A stretch of DNA of 48,822 nucleotides from assembly GCA_036495095.1 (NCBI GenBank), contig DASXNK010000063.1:1-48822 (forward strand). Reading direction: 5' to 3'. The position numbers and the translations under genes are program-made. Source of the DNA: Candidatus Dormiibacterota bacterium. GTDB taxonomy: Bacteria > Chloroflexota > Dormibacteria > Aeolococcales > Aeolococcaceae. The notes under the pieces were generated by a model, which worked only from the letters and a program-made list of their open reading frames with translations, had not been told where the DNA came from and did no database searches. This document shows positions 23,020 to 30,632 of this stretch, piece after piece (position 1 is the first letter of the stretch; every line of letters starts with the position of its first letter).

Positions 23020-23784
23020 ATGGTGGACGCACCCGGGAGCCCGGCGATCACGGTGATGTTCGACGTCGACGGCACCCTGGTCGACAGCGAGCGGGATGGC
23101 CACCGGGTCGCCTTCAACAGCGCCTTCGAGGAGTTCGGGCTCGCCGACCGCTGGACTGTGGAGGAGTACGGTGAGCTGCTCGGCACCACCGGGGGCCAGA
23201 GCCGGCTGCGCCGCTGGTTCTCGGGTCGCGGCATGCCCACCGCCGACCAGGACGCCCTGGTGCCACGCCTTCACCGGCGCAAGACCGAGCTGTTCGTCGA
23301 GCTCGTGCTCGCCGGGGCGGTCCCGGCGCGGCCCGGGGCGCGGCGGCTGCTCGACGAGCTCGAGGCGGCCGGGGCGCGGCTGGCGGTGGCCACCACCGGC
23401 ACCGCCGCGTGGGTGCGCCCGCTGCTCGACCGCCACTTCGGCCTCGGCCGGTTCGAGACCGTGGTCACCGGCGACGAGGTGGCGGCGACCAAGCCCGACC
23501 CCGAGGTGTACCAGCTGGCGATGTCGCGGCTGGGCGTCGGCACCGGCGGAGCTGTCGCCGTCGAGGACTCGGTGATGGGCCTCGCCGCCGCCCGGGCCGC
23601 GGGGCTGCGCTGCGCGGTGGTGGTCAACGACTACACCCGCACCCACGACCTCTCCGGCGCCGACCTGGTGGTCGACGGCTATGCCCAGCCCGGGGTGGCC
23701 GCGACGGTGCTGAGCGATCCCCACCGGCTGCGCCCGGTCGACGGGCTGGACACCCGGGTGCTGCTCTCCCTCGCCGGGCTGTAG
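23020..23784 (+). CDS. HAD-superfamily hydrolase (CbbY/phosphoglycolate phosphatase-like)
   Basis: Cytoplasmic phosphatase or phosphomutase of about 254 aa. HAD motif I is FDVDGTLVDS, motif II the Thr in AVATTGT, motif III the Lys in ATKPDPEVY and motif IV EDSVMG. The helical cap between motifs I and II is of the C1 type. The natural substrate cannot be inferred from the motifs. Start is uncertain: ATG 23020 puts the first strand 11 residues in; GTG 23005 and ATG 23011 are also in frame and none has a good Shine-Dalgarno. It follows the LppX-like gene closely and is convergent with the DUF488 gene. Confidence 0.85.
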   Translation: MVDAPGSPAITVMFDVDGTLVDSERDGHRVAFNSAFEEFGLADRWTVEEYGELLGTTGGQSRLRRWFSGRGMPTADQDALVPRLHRRKTELFVELVLAGAVPARPGARRLLDELEAAGARLAVATTGTAAWVRPLLDRHFGLGRFETVVTGDEVAATKPDPEVYQLAMSRLGVGTGGAVAVEDSVMGLAAARAAGLRCAVVVNDYTRTHDLSGADLVVDGYAQPGVAATVLSDPHRLRPVDGLDTRVLLSLAGL

Positions 23785-23788
23785 CGCG

Positions 23789-24280
23789 TCAGGGCCCGAG
23801 ATGGGTGACCTCGACGCCCTGGCCGGCGAGGCGCTCGGCGATGATCGAACGGTGACAGGCCCGGGCGTCGGCCTCGACGCAGAGCAGCGCCGTGGTGGTG
23901 CCGGCGGGCAGGGCGTCGATCAGCGGGACGAGGTCGACCTGGTCGAGGATCTCGCGGGTGTAGCGCTCGCGGTACTCGGGGGCGAGCTCGACCCGTGAGC
24001 GCTTCCCCACCCCCTGGCGCGCGTCCTCCCGGTACTGGAGGTGTCGCAGCTCTGTGGTCGGGGCGAGGTCGCGGCGGTGGCGGTACTCGATGCCCGCGGC
24101 GGCGAGCGCCGACTGCAGCCGCCGGGAGTTGGCCCAGGCGTACTCGCGGCCCCGCACGCCGCGGCGCTGGCGGACGTCGATCAGCGCGGCCACGCGCGCA
24201 TCGCGGAGGCTCTCCAGGAAGCTGTCGGCGTCGAACCCGTAGACGCCGACGGTGGCGACCCGGGGCGGTCCGGCGGTCAT
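23789..24280 (-). CDS. DUF488-family protein
   Basis: A 163-aa cytoplasmic protein of the DUF488 family: VATVGVYGFDADSFLESL, VAALIDVRQRRGVRG, the Tyr/Trp-rich EYAWANSRRLQSAL and the C-terminal TALLCVEADARACHRSIIAERL with CxxDxxxCHR-like residues (Cys and His conserved in the family). Function of the family is unknown, though the CHR motif is strictly kept. ATG at 24280 overlaps the stop of the diguanylate cyclase gene as ATGA, so it is translated with it; this pairing is odd because DUF488 has no known link to c-di-GMP. Confidence 0.8.
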   Translation of the reverse strand: MTAGPPRVATVGVYGFDADSFLESLRDARVAALIDVRQRRGVRGREYAWANSRRLQSALAAAGIEYRHRRDLAPTTELRHLQYREDARQGVGKRSRVELAPEYRERYTREILDQVDLVPLIDALPAGTTTALLCVEADARACHRSIIAERLAGQGVEVTHLGP

Positions 24281-24942
24281 TCCAGCTCCTGCGCCTTGGC
24301 CCGGTACATGGCCGCGTCGGCGGCGGCGATGAGCTCGCCGGGCGCCTGCCCGGGCTCGGCCACCGCCCAGCCGAGGCTGGCGCCCACGGTCACCTCCACG
24401 GAGCCCACCTGGACCGGGACCTGGAGGACCCGCCGCAGCTTGCAGGCGATCTCCGCCGCGGCGCCGTCGCGCACCCCGTGGCAGAGGACGACGAACTCGT
24501 CCCCGCCCCAGCGGGCGACCAGGTCGCCGCTCCTCAGCGCGGAGCGCAGCCGCGCCGAGACCTCGCACAGCACCGCGTCGCCGGCGACGTGCCCGTGCCG
24601 GTCGTTGACCGCCTTGAAGCCGTCGAGGTCGATGACGAGCAGGGCGAGGGCGCGGTCGGCGCCCCGCCGGCCGAGGGCGCCGCGCAGCTCCCTCTCGAAG
24701 GCGCGCCGGTTGGGCAGGCCGGTGAGCGCGTCGGTCTCGGCCTCGTGGCGGAGACGGTCGGCCGCGCCCCGCATCAGCTCCAGGAGCTCGTCGCGGAGGA
24801 CGCTCGCAGGCGGCGGCTGTGCGGCCATGCGGGCAAGCATGGCCTCGACGACCTCCTCGGAAACATCCGCCAGGGCCGCCTCGGGCAGGCCCAGCCAGCC
24901 CGCGACCACACCCCGGCCGGGCCGCTCCACGCGCTCGCCCAC
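24277..24942 (-). CDS. Diguanylate cyclase (GGDEF domain)
   Basis: Makes the second messenger c-di-GMP from two GTP. A 221-aa soluble protein: helical N-terminus (about 1-65, GLPEAALADVSEEVVEAML), then the GGDEF domain with TDALTGLPNRRAFE, LLVIDLDGFKAVNDRHGH, the intact active site GGDEF at 146-150 and the inhibitory I-site RxxD at 137-140 (RSGD), so product inhibition is expected. There is no membrane, PAS or GAF segment, so the sensory input must act through the short N-terminus. GTG at 24942 has GGTGG close upstream and AGGAG further back. First gene of a two-gene operon with the DUF488 gene. Confidence 0.9.
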   Translation of the reverse strand: MGERVERPGRGVVAGWLGLPEAALADVSEEVVEAMLARMAAQPPPASVLRDELLELMRGAADRLRHEAETDALTGLPNRRAFERELRGALGRRGADRALALLVIDLDGFKAVNDRHGHVAGDAVLCEVSARLRSALRSGDLVARWGGDEFVVLCHGVRDGAAAEIACKLRRVLQVPVQVGSVEVTVGASLGWAVAEPGQAPGELIAAADAAMYRAKAQELE

Positions 24943-24987
24943 CTGCCACCTGTCTCCTGAGTGCCGTCGCAGGAAAGTGGAGTGATC

Positions 24988-25005
24988 TTGACAGACATGT
25001 CAGGC
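24988..25005. promoter_or_regulatory. Small inverted repeat upstream of the cyclase gene
   Basis: TGACA, four bases, TGTCA form an inverted repeat (24989-25002) about 45 bases upstream of the diguanylate cyclase start. On the minus strand CTGACA could serve as a -35 hexamer, but no good -10 follows. An operator or promoter part is possible. Confidence 0.2.
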
Positions 25006-25061
25006 TCGGCCGTCGCTGCTGATCTCGACGGCGGCCCCTGAGCGCCTCGGAGGGCCTCGCG

Positions 25062-26231
25062 TCAGCCGGGCCCGGCCCTCCGGCGCCGGGTCACCAGGGC
25101 GGCGGCGGCGAGGGCCGCGACGGCCAGCGACGCGGTGACGAGGACCACCTCCCGCCCGCCGGCCTCGCCGCCGGCGGTGGGCGGCGTGACCGCCGTGAAC
25201 CGGAGCACCGGGACCGTCGCCGCGGCCGCGGGCGCCGGCGGCGGCGCCGGGACGGTCGCGGGTGGAGGCGCGGGCGCCGGCGGCGCCGGCGCCGCGGTCT
25301 GCGGACGCACCACCGGGGGGGGCGCCGCGGCCGGCCCCGCCCCCATCGCCGCCAGCCGCATCGCTCCCGCGGGGCTGACGGTCATGTCGTAGGTGACGCT
25401 GCGACCGGGGGCGGAGAGCGCGAGGTAGCTGAGCCAGCCGGTCTGCGGCACCCAGCCCATGTTGCGGTCGGAGGCGAGGTCGTGCTGCAGCTGGGGGCTC
25501 ATCTGCTCCTGCAGCTGCAGGGTGAACCCGGGCGCGATCTGGGTCGAGGCCGAGCTGGGCCGCTGGTCGGTGAGCAGGAACAGGTCGGCGACGGTGGGGT
25601 CGTTCGCGTTGGCGAGCACCTCGAGCGGCACCCAGAGGCGCGGGGTGCGCATGGTGATCAGCACCGGGGTGCCGTCGCCCTGGAACTGGCCGTGCTGCCG
25701 GGCTGCGTTGACGTCGTACCTCGCCGCCATGAAGATCGGGCTGGTGCTCGCGTACGCGAGGATGTGGGCGCGGGTCTCGTCGGGGAGGGTGAAGGCGTTC
25801 TGGGTGCACCACCGCACCACCGCCTGGCCGCTGCCCCGCAGCACGGTGATGTCGAGCGCCTCGATGCGGGTCTTCTGGAGCACCTCGGCCGGCGCCCCCT
25901 GGGCGGCGACCGGGGCCGCCTCGGCGCGGAACGGGGGCGGCGGGTGGGCCTCGCGCTCCAGCCGCTGCAGCGTCCACGCCCCCGCCTCCTCGACCCGGTC
26001 GGGCACCGCCGGCAGTGGCACGATCCAGCCCAGCTGGGGGACGTCGCCCTGGTAGGCGAAGCTGGTGGTGTAGTGCTCGACGCCGTCCTTCCAGGCGACG
26101 AAGGTGGTGGCCTGGGCGAGGCGCACCGCCCCGTTGGGAGCGACCAGCCCGCCGCAGGCCGCGGCCGGGACCGCGGTGACCGCCGCCAGGACCGCCGCGA
26201 GCGCGGCGCCGGCAAGAAGTCGGCGTGTCAT
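25062..26231 (-). CDS. Exported DUF2330-domain membrane-anchored protein
   Basis: A 389-aa protein with signal peptide (RRLLAGAALAAVLAAVTAVPAAA, cleavage near ACGG), a DUF2330 domain over about 25-300 (ACGGLVAPNGAVRL, WIVPLPAV, TFVAWKDGVEHYTT, GWLSYLAL), an Ala/Pro-rich linker and a C-terminal transmembrane helix followed by RRRR. The family is found in exported proteins of diverse bacteria and has no known activity. ATG at 26231 has GAGGG upstream; the longer frame to 26258 adds nine residues with no support. It is codirectional with the SDR gene but separated by 84 bases. Confidence 0.75.
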   Translation of the reverse strand: MTRRLLAGAALAAVLAAVTAVPAAACGGLVAPNGAVRLAQATTFVAWKDGVEHYTTSFAYQGDVPQLGWIVPLPAVPDRVEEAGAWTLQRLEREAHPPPPFRAEAAPVAAQGAPAEVLQKTRIEALDITVLRGSGQAVVRWCTQNAFTLPDETRAHILAYASTSPIFMAARYDVNAARQHGQFQGDGTPVLITMRTPRLWVPLEVLANANDPTVADLFLLTDQRPSSASTQIAPGFTLQLQEQMSPQLQHDLASDRNMGWVPQTGWLSYLALSAPGRSVTYDMTVSPAGAMRLAAMGAGPAAAPPPVVRPQTAAPAPPAPAPPPATVPAPPPAPAAAATVPVLRFTAVTPPTAGGEAGGREVVLVTASLAVAALAAAALVTRRRRAGPG

Positions 26232-26315
26232 GTCGGAACCCTCCCTCTTCCCCGGCACGATGCCGGAGCCGCCACGATACGCTGCCGCGAGTGGGTGTGC
26301 CGGTGGGAACGGGGC

Positions 26316-27203
26316 TTACGCGCCGGTGAGCCGTTCGCCGCCGGCGGGGGTGCGAGGCAGCCCCAGCACCCGGGTCAGCACCGCGTCGCGGACCGGCGCG
26401 GGCAGACGGCGGAGCGTGGCCTGCACGTGGGCGTCGGCGCCGACCAGGTACCGGGTGCGGGGGTGCTGGACGGCCAGCGCCCGCTCGACCACCCGGGCCA
26501 CCCGGTCCGGCGGCATCGCCGAGCGCTCCACCCGCTCGGTGACCCGGCGCATCGCGTCCACGGCGCCGCCGTACAGCGCCGTCGCCGCCGCCGGGAGGGT
26601 GGACCGGCGCCGGTCCAGGGTGGCCCTGCCCTTGCTCCAGATCGTGGTGGCGACCGCGCCCGGCTCGATCAGCACCACCCTGATCCCCCAGGGGGCGACC
26701 TCGACGCGGAGGCTGTCGCAGAACGCCGCCAGCCCCGCCTTCGACGCCGAGTAGGTGGAGAGGAAGGGCACCGCATAGCGGCCGCCGATCGAGCCGATGC
26801 AGACGATCCGGCCCTGGGCGTTGCGCACCCGCGGGAGCAGGGCCTGGGTCACCGCCATCGGGCCGACCAGGTTGACCTCGAGCATCGCGCGCACCGCGTC
26901 GAGGTCGGCGAACTCGACCGGGTCGCCGCCGCTCACCCCGGCGTTGTTGACCAGGCCGTGCAGCCCGGCGGCGCCGACCGCGGCGGAGACGGTCGCCGCC
27001 GCCGCCCGGATCGAGTCGGCGTCGGTCACGTCGAGCAGCAGCGGGGTCAGCCGGGACGAGCAGCCCGCGACCAGGTCGCCGGCGTCGGCCTGGCGCCGCA
27101 CCCCGGCGAACACCCGCCACCCGGCGGCGTCGAGACGGCGGGCGCAGGCGGCGCCGATCCCGGAGGAGGCGCCGGTGATGAGGACGGTGGGAACGTCGGT
27201 CAT
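26316..27203 (-). CDS. Short-chain dehydrogenase/reductase
   Basis: NAD(P)-dependent oxidoreductase of 295 aa, cytoplasmic. Cofactor motif TGASSGIG (10-17), NNAG (86-89) and the catalytic Ser138, Tyr151 and Lys155 (YSASK) are intact. The C-terminal extension (AVQHPRTRYLVGADAHVQATLRRL) is the one seen in SDRs annotated as acting on lipid or retinol-like substrates, but substrate is not inferable. ATG at 27203 has GGAGG eight bases upstream. No pathway partner is adjacent. Confidence 0.88.
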   Translation of the reverse strand: MTDVPTVLITGASSGIGAACARRLDAAGWRVFAGVRRQADAGDLVAGCSSRLTPLLLDVTDADSIRAAAATVSAAVGAAGLHGLVNNAGVSGGDPVEFADLDAVRAMLEVNLVGPMAVTQALLPRVRNAQGRIVCIGSIGGRYAVPFLSTYSASKAGLAAFCDSLRVEVAPWGIRVVLIEPGAVATTIWSKGRATLDRRRSTLPAAATALYGGAVDAMRRVTERVERSAMPPDRVARVVERALAVQHPRTRYLVGADAHVQATLRRLPAPVRDAVLTRVLGLPRTPAGGERLTGA

Positions 27204-27306
27204 GGTCGGTCCTCCAGGTGCCACCGGGGGTGCGGCGGCCGCGGGACGATGATCGGGGGTCGAGGGAGGGGCGGTCGTCGGGCGGCGCCTCTCCCCCGCT
27301 CCCCCG

Positions 27307-28674
27307 CTATCCGTCCCGGTGGCGGAGGGCGTCGACCAGGGTCTCGGCGTCGACGGTGCCGAGGCCGCTCGCGAGATCGTACCCCCGGGTCGCGGTGTAG
27401 CCGGGGATGGGCAGGAGCACCGGCGTGGGCCCGGCGCACCCGCTCAGGCAGAGGCTGACCGCGTTGGTGCCGCCGGCGACGTCGACGATGCCGCCGTCGT
27501 CGTGGGGCGCGAGCCGGTAGAGCCGGTCGTTGAGCGCACCGAGCCGGTGCCCCGCCGCCTGGTCGGCGATGGCGACGATGCCCGCGAACATCGGCGTCGC
27601 CAGGCTGGTGCCCCCGGCCAGGCTCCACCCGCCCACCGGTCCGCTCGCCGAGGGCAGGGTGAGGTAGAGGTCGGCGGCGCCGCTCAGCGCGGCGGTGAGG
27701 CTGACGTCCGGGATCCCGCGCCGGTCCCCGACCACGGCGCGGACCCGGTCCTGGTACTCGGGACGGTCGAAGATCGCCGACAGCCCTCCGCCGCCGGCGC
27801 CGCCCGCGCCATCGTTCCAGACCGTGTCCGGGGCGATCCGCCTGCCGGTGGCGTCGAGCTGGAGGCGGGTGCCGCCCACCGCGGTGACCAGCGGGTCGGA
27901 GGCGGGCCAGGCCACCACCGGGGTGGGGAAGCAGCACGCCGAGCTCAGCAGCTTCAGCGTCGAGCCGGTGTCGCCGGTGGCGGCGAGCACGGTGACATCG
28001 TGGCCGGCGGCGGCGATGTACGCGGAGCGCAGCGCGGTCAGCGCCTGCGCCGAGGGGAAGGTCTGCTCCGCCGAGCCGAAGCTCTGCGAGATGACGTCGG
28101 CGAGGTGGTGATCGACCACGTACTGCTCGGCGCGGATGATGTCGGGGAAGCCGGAGAGCCCCTCGGTCTCCGCGGTCGGCGTCGCCACCACGAGGATGCG
28201 CGCCCCCGGCGCCATCGCGTGGGCCCACTCCACGTCGAGGGTGGTCTCCAGCGCCCAGAGGATCATCTCGGCCCGGTGCGGATCGAAGGCGGGCGGCGCG
28301 CCCGCCGGGTGGATGACGCTGAGCTCGGGGTCGGGCAGGCCGAAGGCGGCGTCGAAGCGGTGGAGGTCGCCGGCCAGGTCCGGCGCTCCGAAGGCGTCGA
28401 CGATGGCGATGGTGCGGCCGTGTCCGTCGAGCCCGCGCTCGAGCAGCGGGTCGAGGTGATATGCGCGCCGCATCTGGGCGGGCTGGTAGCAGGCGACCCT
28501 CAGCAGCGTGCGGCACTGCGCGGTGTCCGGCGGCGCCGCCAGCGTGGCGGGCAGCACCTGCCCGGCGACCGCCGGGACCGGGACCGGAAGCCGCGCGCCG
28601 CCGGCACACATCGCCGACGCCACCGCGAGGAGCCCCACCCCCCCGACGGCGCACGCACCTGGTCTCACACCCAT
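27307..28674 (-). CDS. Sedolisin-family (S53) serine peptidase without pro-domain
   Basis: A secreted acid-type serine peptidase of 455 aa. Signal peptide at about 1-40; catalytic Glu143 and Asp147 (ALETTLDVEWAHAMAPGA), oxyanion Asp235 (ATGDTG) and nucleophile Ser357 in GGTSLATP are all present, and the C-terminal calcium-site segment YDLASGLGTVD is kept. Family members usually begin with a 150-200 residue pro-kumamolisin domain that folds and inhibits the enzyme; here only about 65 residues precede the mature-like start (YQPAQMRRAYHLDPL). Three cysteines near CCFP and others near LCLSGCAG may form disulfides. ATG 28674 has AGGAAGGGG upstream. Confidence 0.85.
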   Translation of the reverse strand: MGVRPGACAVGGVGLLAVASAMCAGGARLPVPVPAVAGQVLPATLAAPPDTAQCRTLLRVACYQPAQMRRAYHLDPLLERGLDGHGRTIAIVDAFGAPDLAGDLHRFDAAFGLPDPELSVIHPAGAPPAFDPHRAEMILWALETTLDVEWAHAMAPGARILVVATPTAETEGLSGFPDIIRAEQYVVDHHLADVISQSFGSAEQTFPSAQALTALRSAYIAAAGHDVTVLAATGDTGSTLKLLSSACCFPTPVVAWPASDPLVTAVGGTRLQLDATGRRIAPDTVWNDGAGGAGGGGLSAIFDRPEYQDRVRAVVGDRRGIPDVSLTAALSGAADLYLTLPSASGPVGGWSLAGGTSLATPMFAGIVAIADQAAGHRLGALNDRLYRLAPHDDGGIVDVAGGTNAVSLCLSGCAGPTPVLLPIPGYTATRGYDLASGLGTVDAETLVDALRHRDG

Positions 28675-28796
28675 CCCCTTCCTCCGTTCGACGCATTCAG
28701 CGCGGTGTCAGGATGATATGCACACCTGGCGGGATCGGTCGCCCTGGAACGGCCGGGACCCGGGGACGCCACGACCGCGTCGATCCGCACGCCAAT

Positions 28797-28829
28797 CCGC
28801 AATCGCCACGATTGCCAGGCGATTTGCGG
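28797..28829. promoter_or_regulatory. Near-perfect inverted repeat in the divergent gap
   Basis: Arms CCGCAATCGCC (28797-28807) and GGCGATTTGCGG (28818-28829) are reverse complements but for one extra base, separated by 10 bases. The repeat lies in the 290-base gap between the sedolisin gene and the divergent esterase gene, where no ORF is credible, and could be an operator for one or both. Confidence 0.35.
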
Positions 28830-28964
28830 CGCGCGCGCCCGCGGCCGGCCGCGGTGAGGGTGACCGGGGTGCCGCGGTGGGCAGGGGGTGACGATGCGGA
28901 GACGCCCCCGCCGGTGACGGAACCGTAGCCGGTCGTCGTCGATTCGGTGACTGCGCAGGTGTCG

Positions 28965-30620
28965 ATGGTCCACGACTGGGAGCATGCGGGCGCCGTGGAA
29001 CACCTCTCCCGCGCGCTCCGGTCGCTGCTCCGCCGCCCGCGGGCGCTGTCCGGCGCCCTCGCCCTCGCCAGCCTCGCCGTGGGCGTGCTCGCCTGGGCCG
29101 CCGGCGGCGCCGCGCTGCAGAACTGGGCGGTGGGCCTGGGCATGGACGAGGAGCGTGGCGCACTCATCGCCGCGCTGCTGATCACCTCCACCGCCGCCGC
29201 GGTGGCCGCGCTGGCCTCGGGGCGCAGCGGTGCTCCCCGCGCCGGTGCGGCGCTCGCCTTCGTCGCCGTGGAGATCGGACCCTTCCTGGTCCGGGGCACC
29301 CGGGTGACCACCACCCCGGGGCTCGCCGCCCACCTCACCCTGTCCGGCTGGTTCGTGCAGCCGCTCGGCATGCTCCTGCTCGCGGGGCTGGCGATCAGCC
29401 TGGGCGCCGCCGGTGGGGTGCTGGCGCGGCGTGACCTCACCGTGCTGTTCCGGCTGGTCCGCCGCCGCAACGCCGCCCGCGCCGCGCTGCCGGTGGCGGG
29501 TGTGCTCGTCTACCTGGGCGCCGGTGCGGGCGCGGTGGCCCTCCAGGACGGCCCGGTGAGCGCCCTCTACGGCTACTCGCAGCCCGCGGTGGTCGGGCAG
29601 GACGGCGCCTCGCGGGTGACTCCCGCGACGCCGCCGCCGTTGCTCGGCCCCGCCGTCCCCGACCCCACCCCGACCCCGGGCGATTCGTCCGCGGGCGCGT
29701 CGCGTCGCGTATCGTCGGTGCCGGCGCTGGTGCGCCGCGGGCCGGCCCGGACGCCGGCGGCGCCAGCCCAGCACCGGGCGGGGGTCAGCAACATCGACAC
29801 CCTCTGGATCGGCGGACGGCAGGTGAGCGTCTACGTCCCCGCGGCGTACGACACCAGCCCGGGCCGGGCCTTCCCGGTGCTCTACTTCCTCCACGGCTAT
29901 CCCGGCAACGCCGGCCAGTGGACCGGCTCGGGAGCACAGCTCCCGGGGGTGCTCGACCAGCTGATCGCATCCGGCGAGATGCCGCCGGTGATCGCCGTCC
30001 AGCCGGACGGGAACGGCCAGGCCCTCAACGACGCGGAGTGGGGCGACGACGCCCGCGGTGACCACGTCGAGCGCTGGCTGACCTCGCTGGTGCTCCCTGA
30101 GGTCGACGCCCGCTACCGCACCCTCGGCGCCCGCTACCGGGGCGTCGCCGGTCTGAGCGCGGGCGGGTTCGGCGCCGTGAACATCGCCATCCACCACCCC
30201 GACCTGTTTCGCTGGGCGGGGAGCTACTCCGGGTACTTCACCGCGCGGCCCGACATCTTCGGCGGCCTGGCGGCGGCCAACAGCCCCGACCAGACCGCGG
30301 CGAAGCTCGCCGCCGACCAGCGGATGCCGCTCTTCATCGGCGTCGGCGACACCGACCGCGAGTACACCGACGCCAACCACCGGTTCGTCGCCCAGCTCCA
30401 GGGGATGGGCTGGACGGCGCTGCGCAGCGAGGTGGTGGGCGGCGGCCACGGCTGGGAGGCGTGGCGCGCCGAGATGGTGGACAGCCTGCGCTGGCTGGGG
30501 ACGCTCTGGGGTGTCGCCCCCGGCGTCCCCCCCGCGGCGACGCCGAGCCCGTCAGCGAGCGCCTCGCCCTCCCCCGCCGCATCGGCGCCCTCGTCACCGG
30601 TGCCGGCGGGCGCTCCGTGA
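28965..30620 (+). CDS. Membrane-anchored esterase (alpha/beta hydrolase)
   Basis: A 551-aa protein with four to five N-terminal transmembrane helices (to about residue 200), a Pro/Ser-rich linker, and an extracellular esterase D/mycolyltransferase-like alpha/beta hydrolase domain: DTLWIGGRQVSVYVPAAYD, LYFLHGYPGNAGQW, nucleophile elbow GLSAGGFG, VGDTDREY and GGGHGWEAW with the catalytic His. The tail is Pro/Ser/Ala-rich. This architecture is known for membrane-tethered esterases of Actinobacteria acting on cell-envelope lipids. ATG at 28965 is chosen; GTG 28947 is an alternative, neither with a strong Shine-Dalgarno. The next gene starts 13 bases later, and the pair is probably one operon. Confidence 0.75.
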   Translation: MVHDWEHAGAVEHLSRALRSLLRRPRALSGALALASLAVGVLAWAAGGAALQNWAVGLGMDEERGALIAALLITSTAAAVAALASGRSGAPRAGAALAFVAVEIGPFLVRGTRVTTTPGLAAHLTLSGWFVQPLGMLLLAGLAISLGAAGGVLARRDLTVLFRLVRRRNAARAALPVAGVLVYLGAGAGAVALQDGPVSALYGYSQPAVVGQDGASRVTPATPPPLLGPAVPDPTPTPGDSSAGASRRVSSVPALVRRGPARTPAAPAQHRAGVSNIDTLWIGGRQVSVYVPAAYDTSPGRAFPVLYFLHGYPGNAGQWTGSGAQLPGVLDQLIASGEMPPVIAVQPDGNGQALNDAEWGDDARGDHVERWLTSLVLPEVDARYRTLGARYRGVAGLSAGGFGAVNIAIHHPDLFRWAGSYSGYFTARPDIFGGLAAANSPDQTAAKLAADQRMPLFIGVGDTDREYTDANHRFVAQLQGMGWTALRSEVVGGGHGWEAWRAEMVDSLRWLGTLWGVAPGVPPAATPSPSASASPSPAASAPSSPVPAGAP

Positions 30621-30632
30621 GCCCGGACCCCG

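Noticed and set aside
25000-27120. 706-aa minus-strand frame across the DUF2330 and SDR genes
   Set aside because: Arg/Gly/Pro-rich off-frame reading of two well-supported genes.
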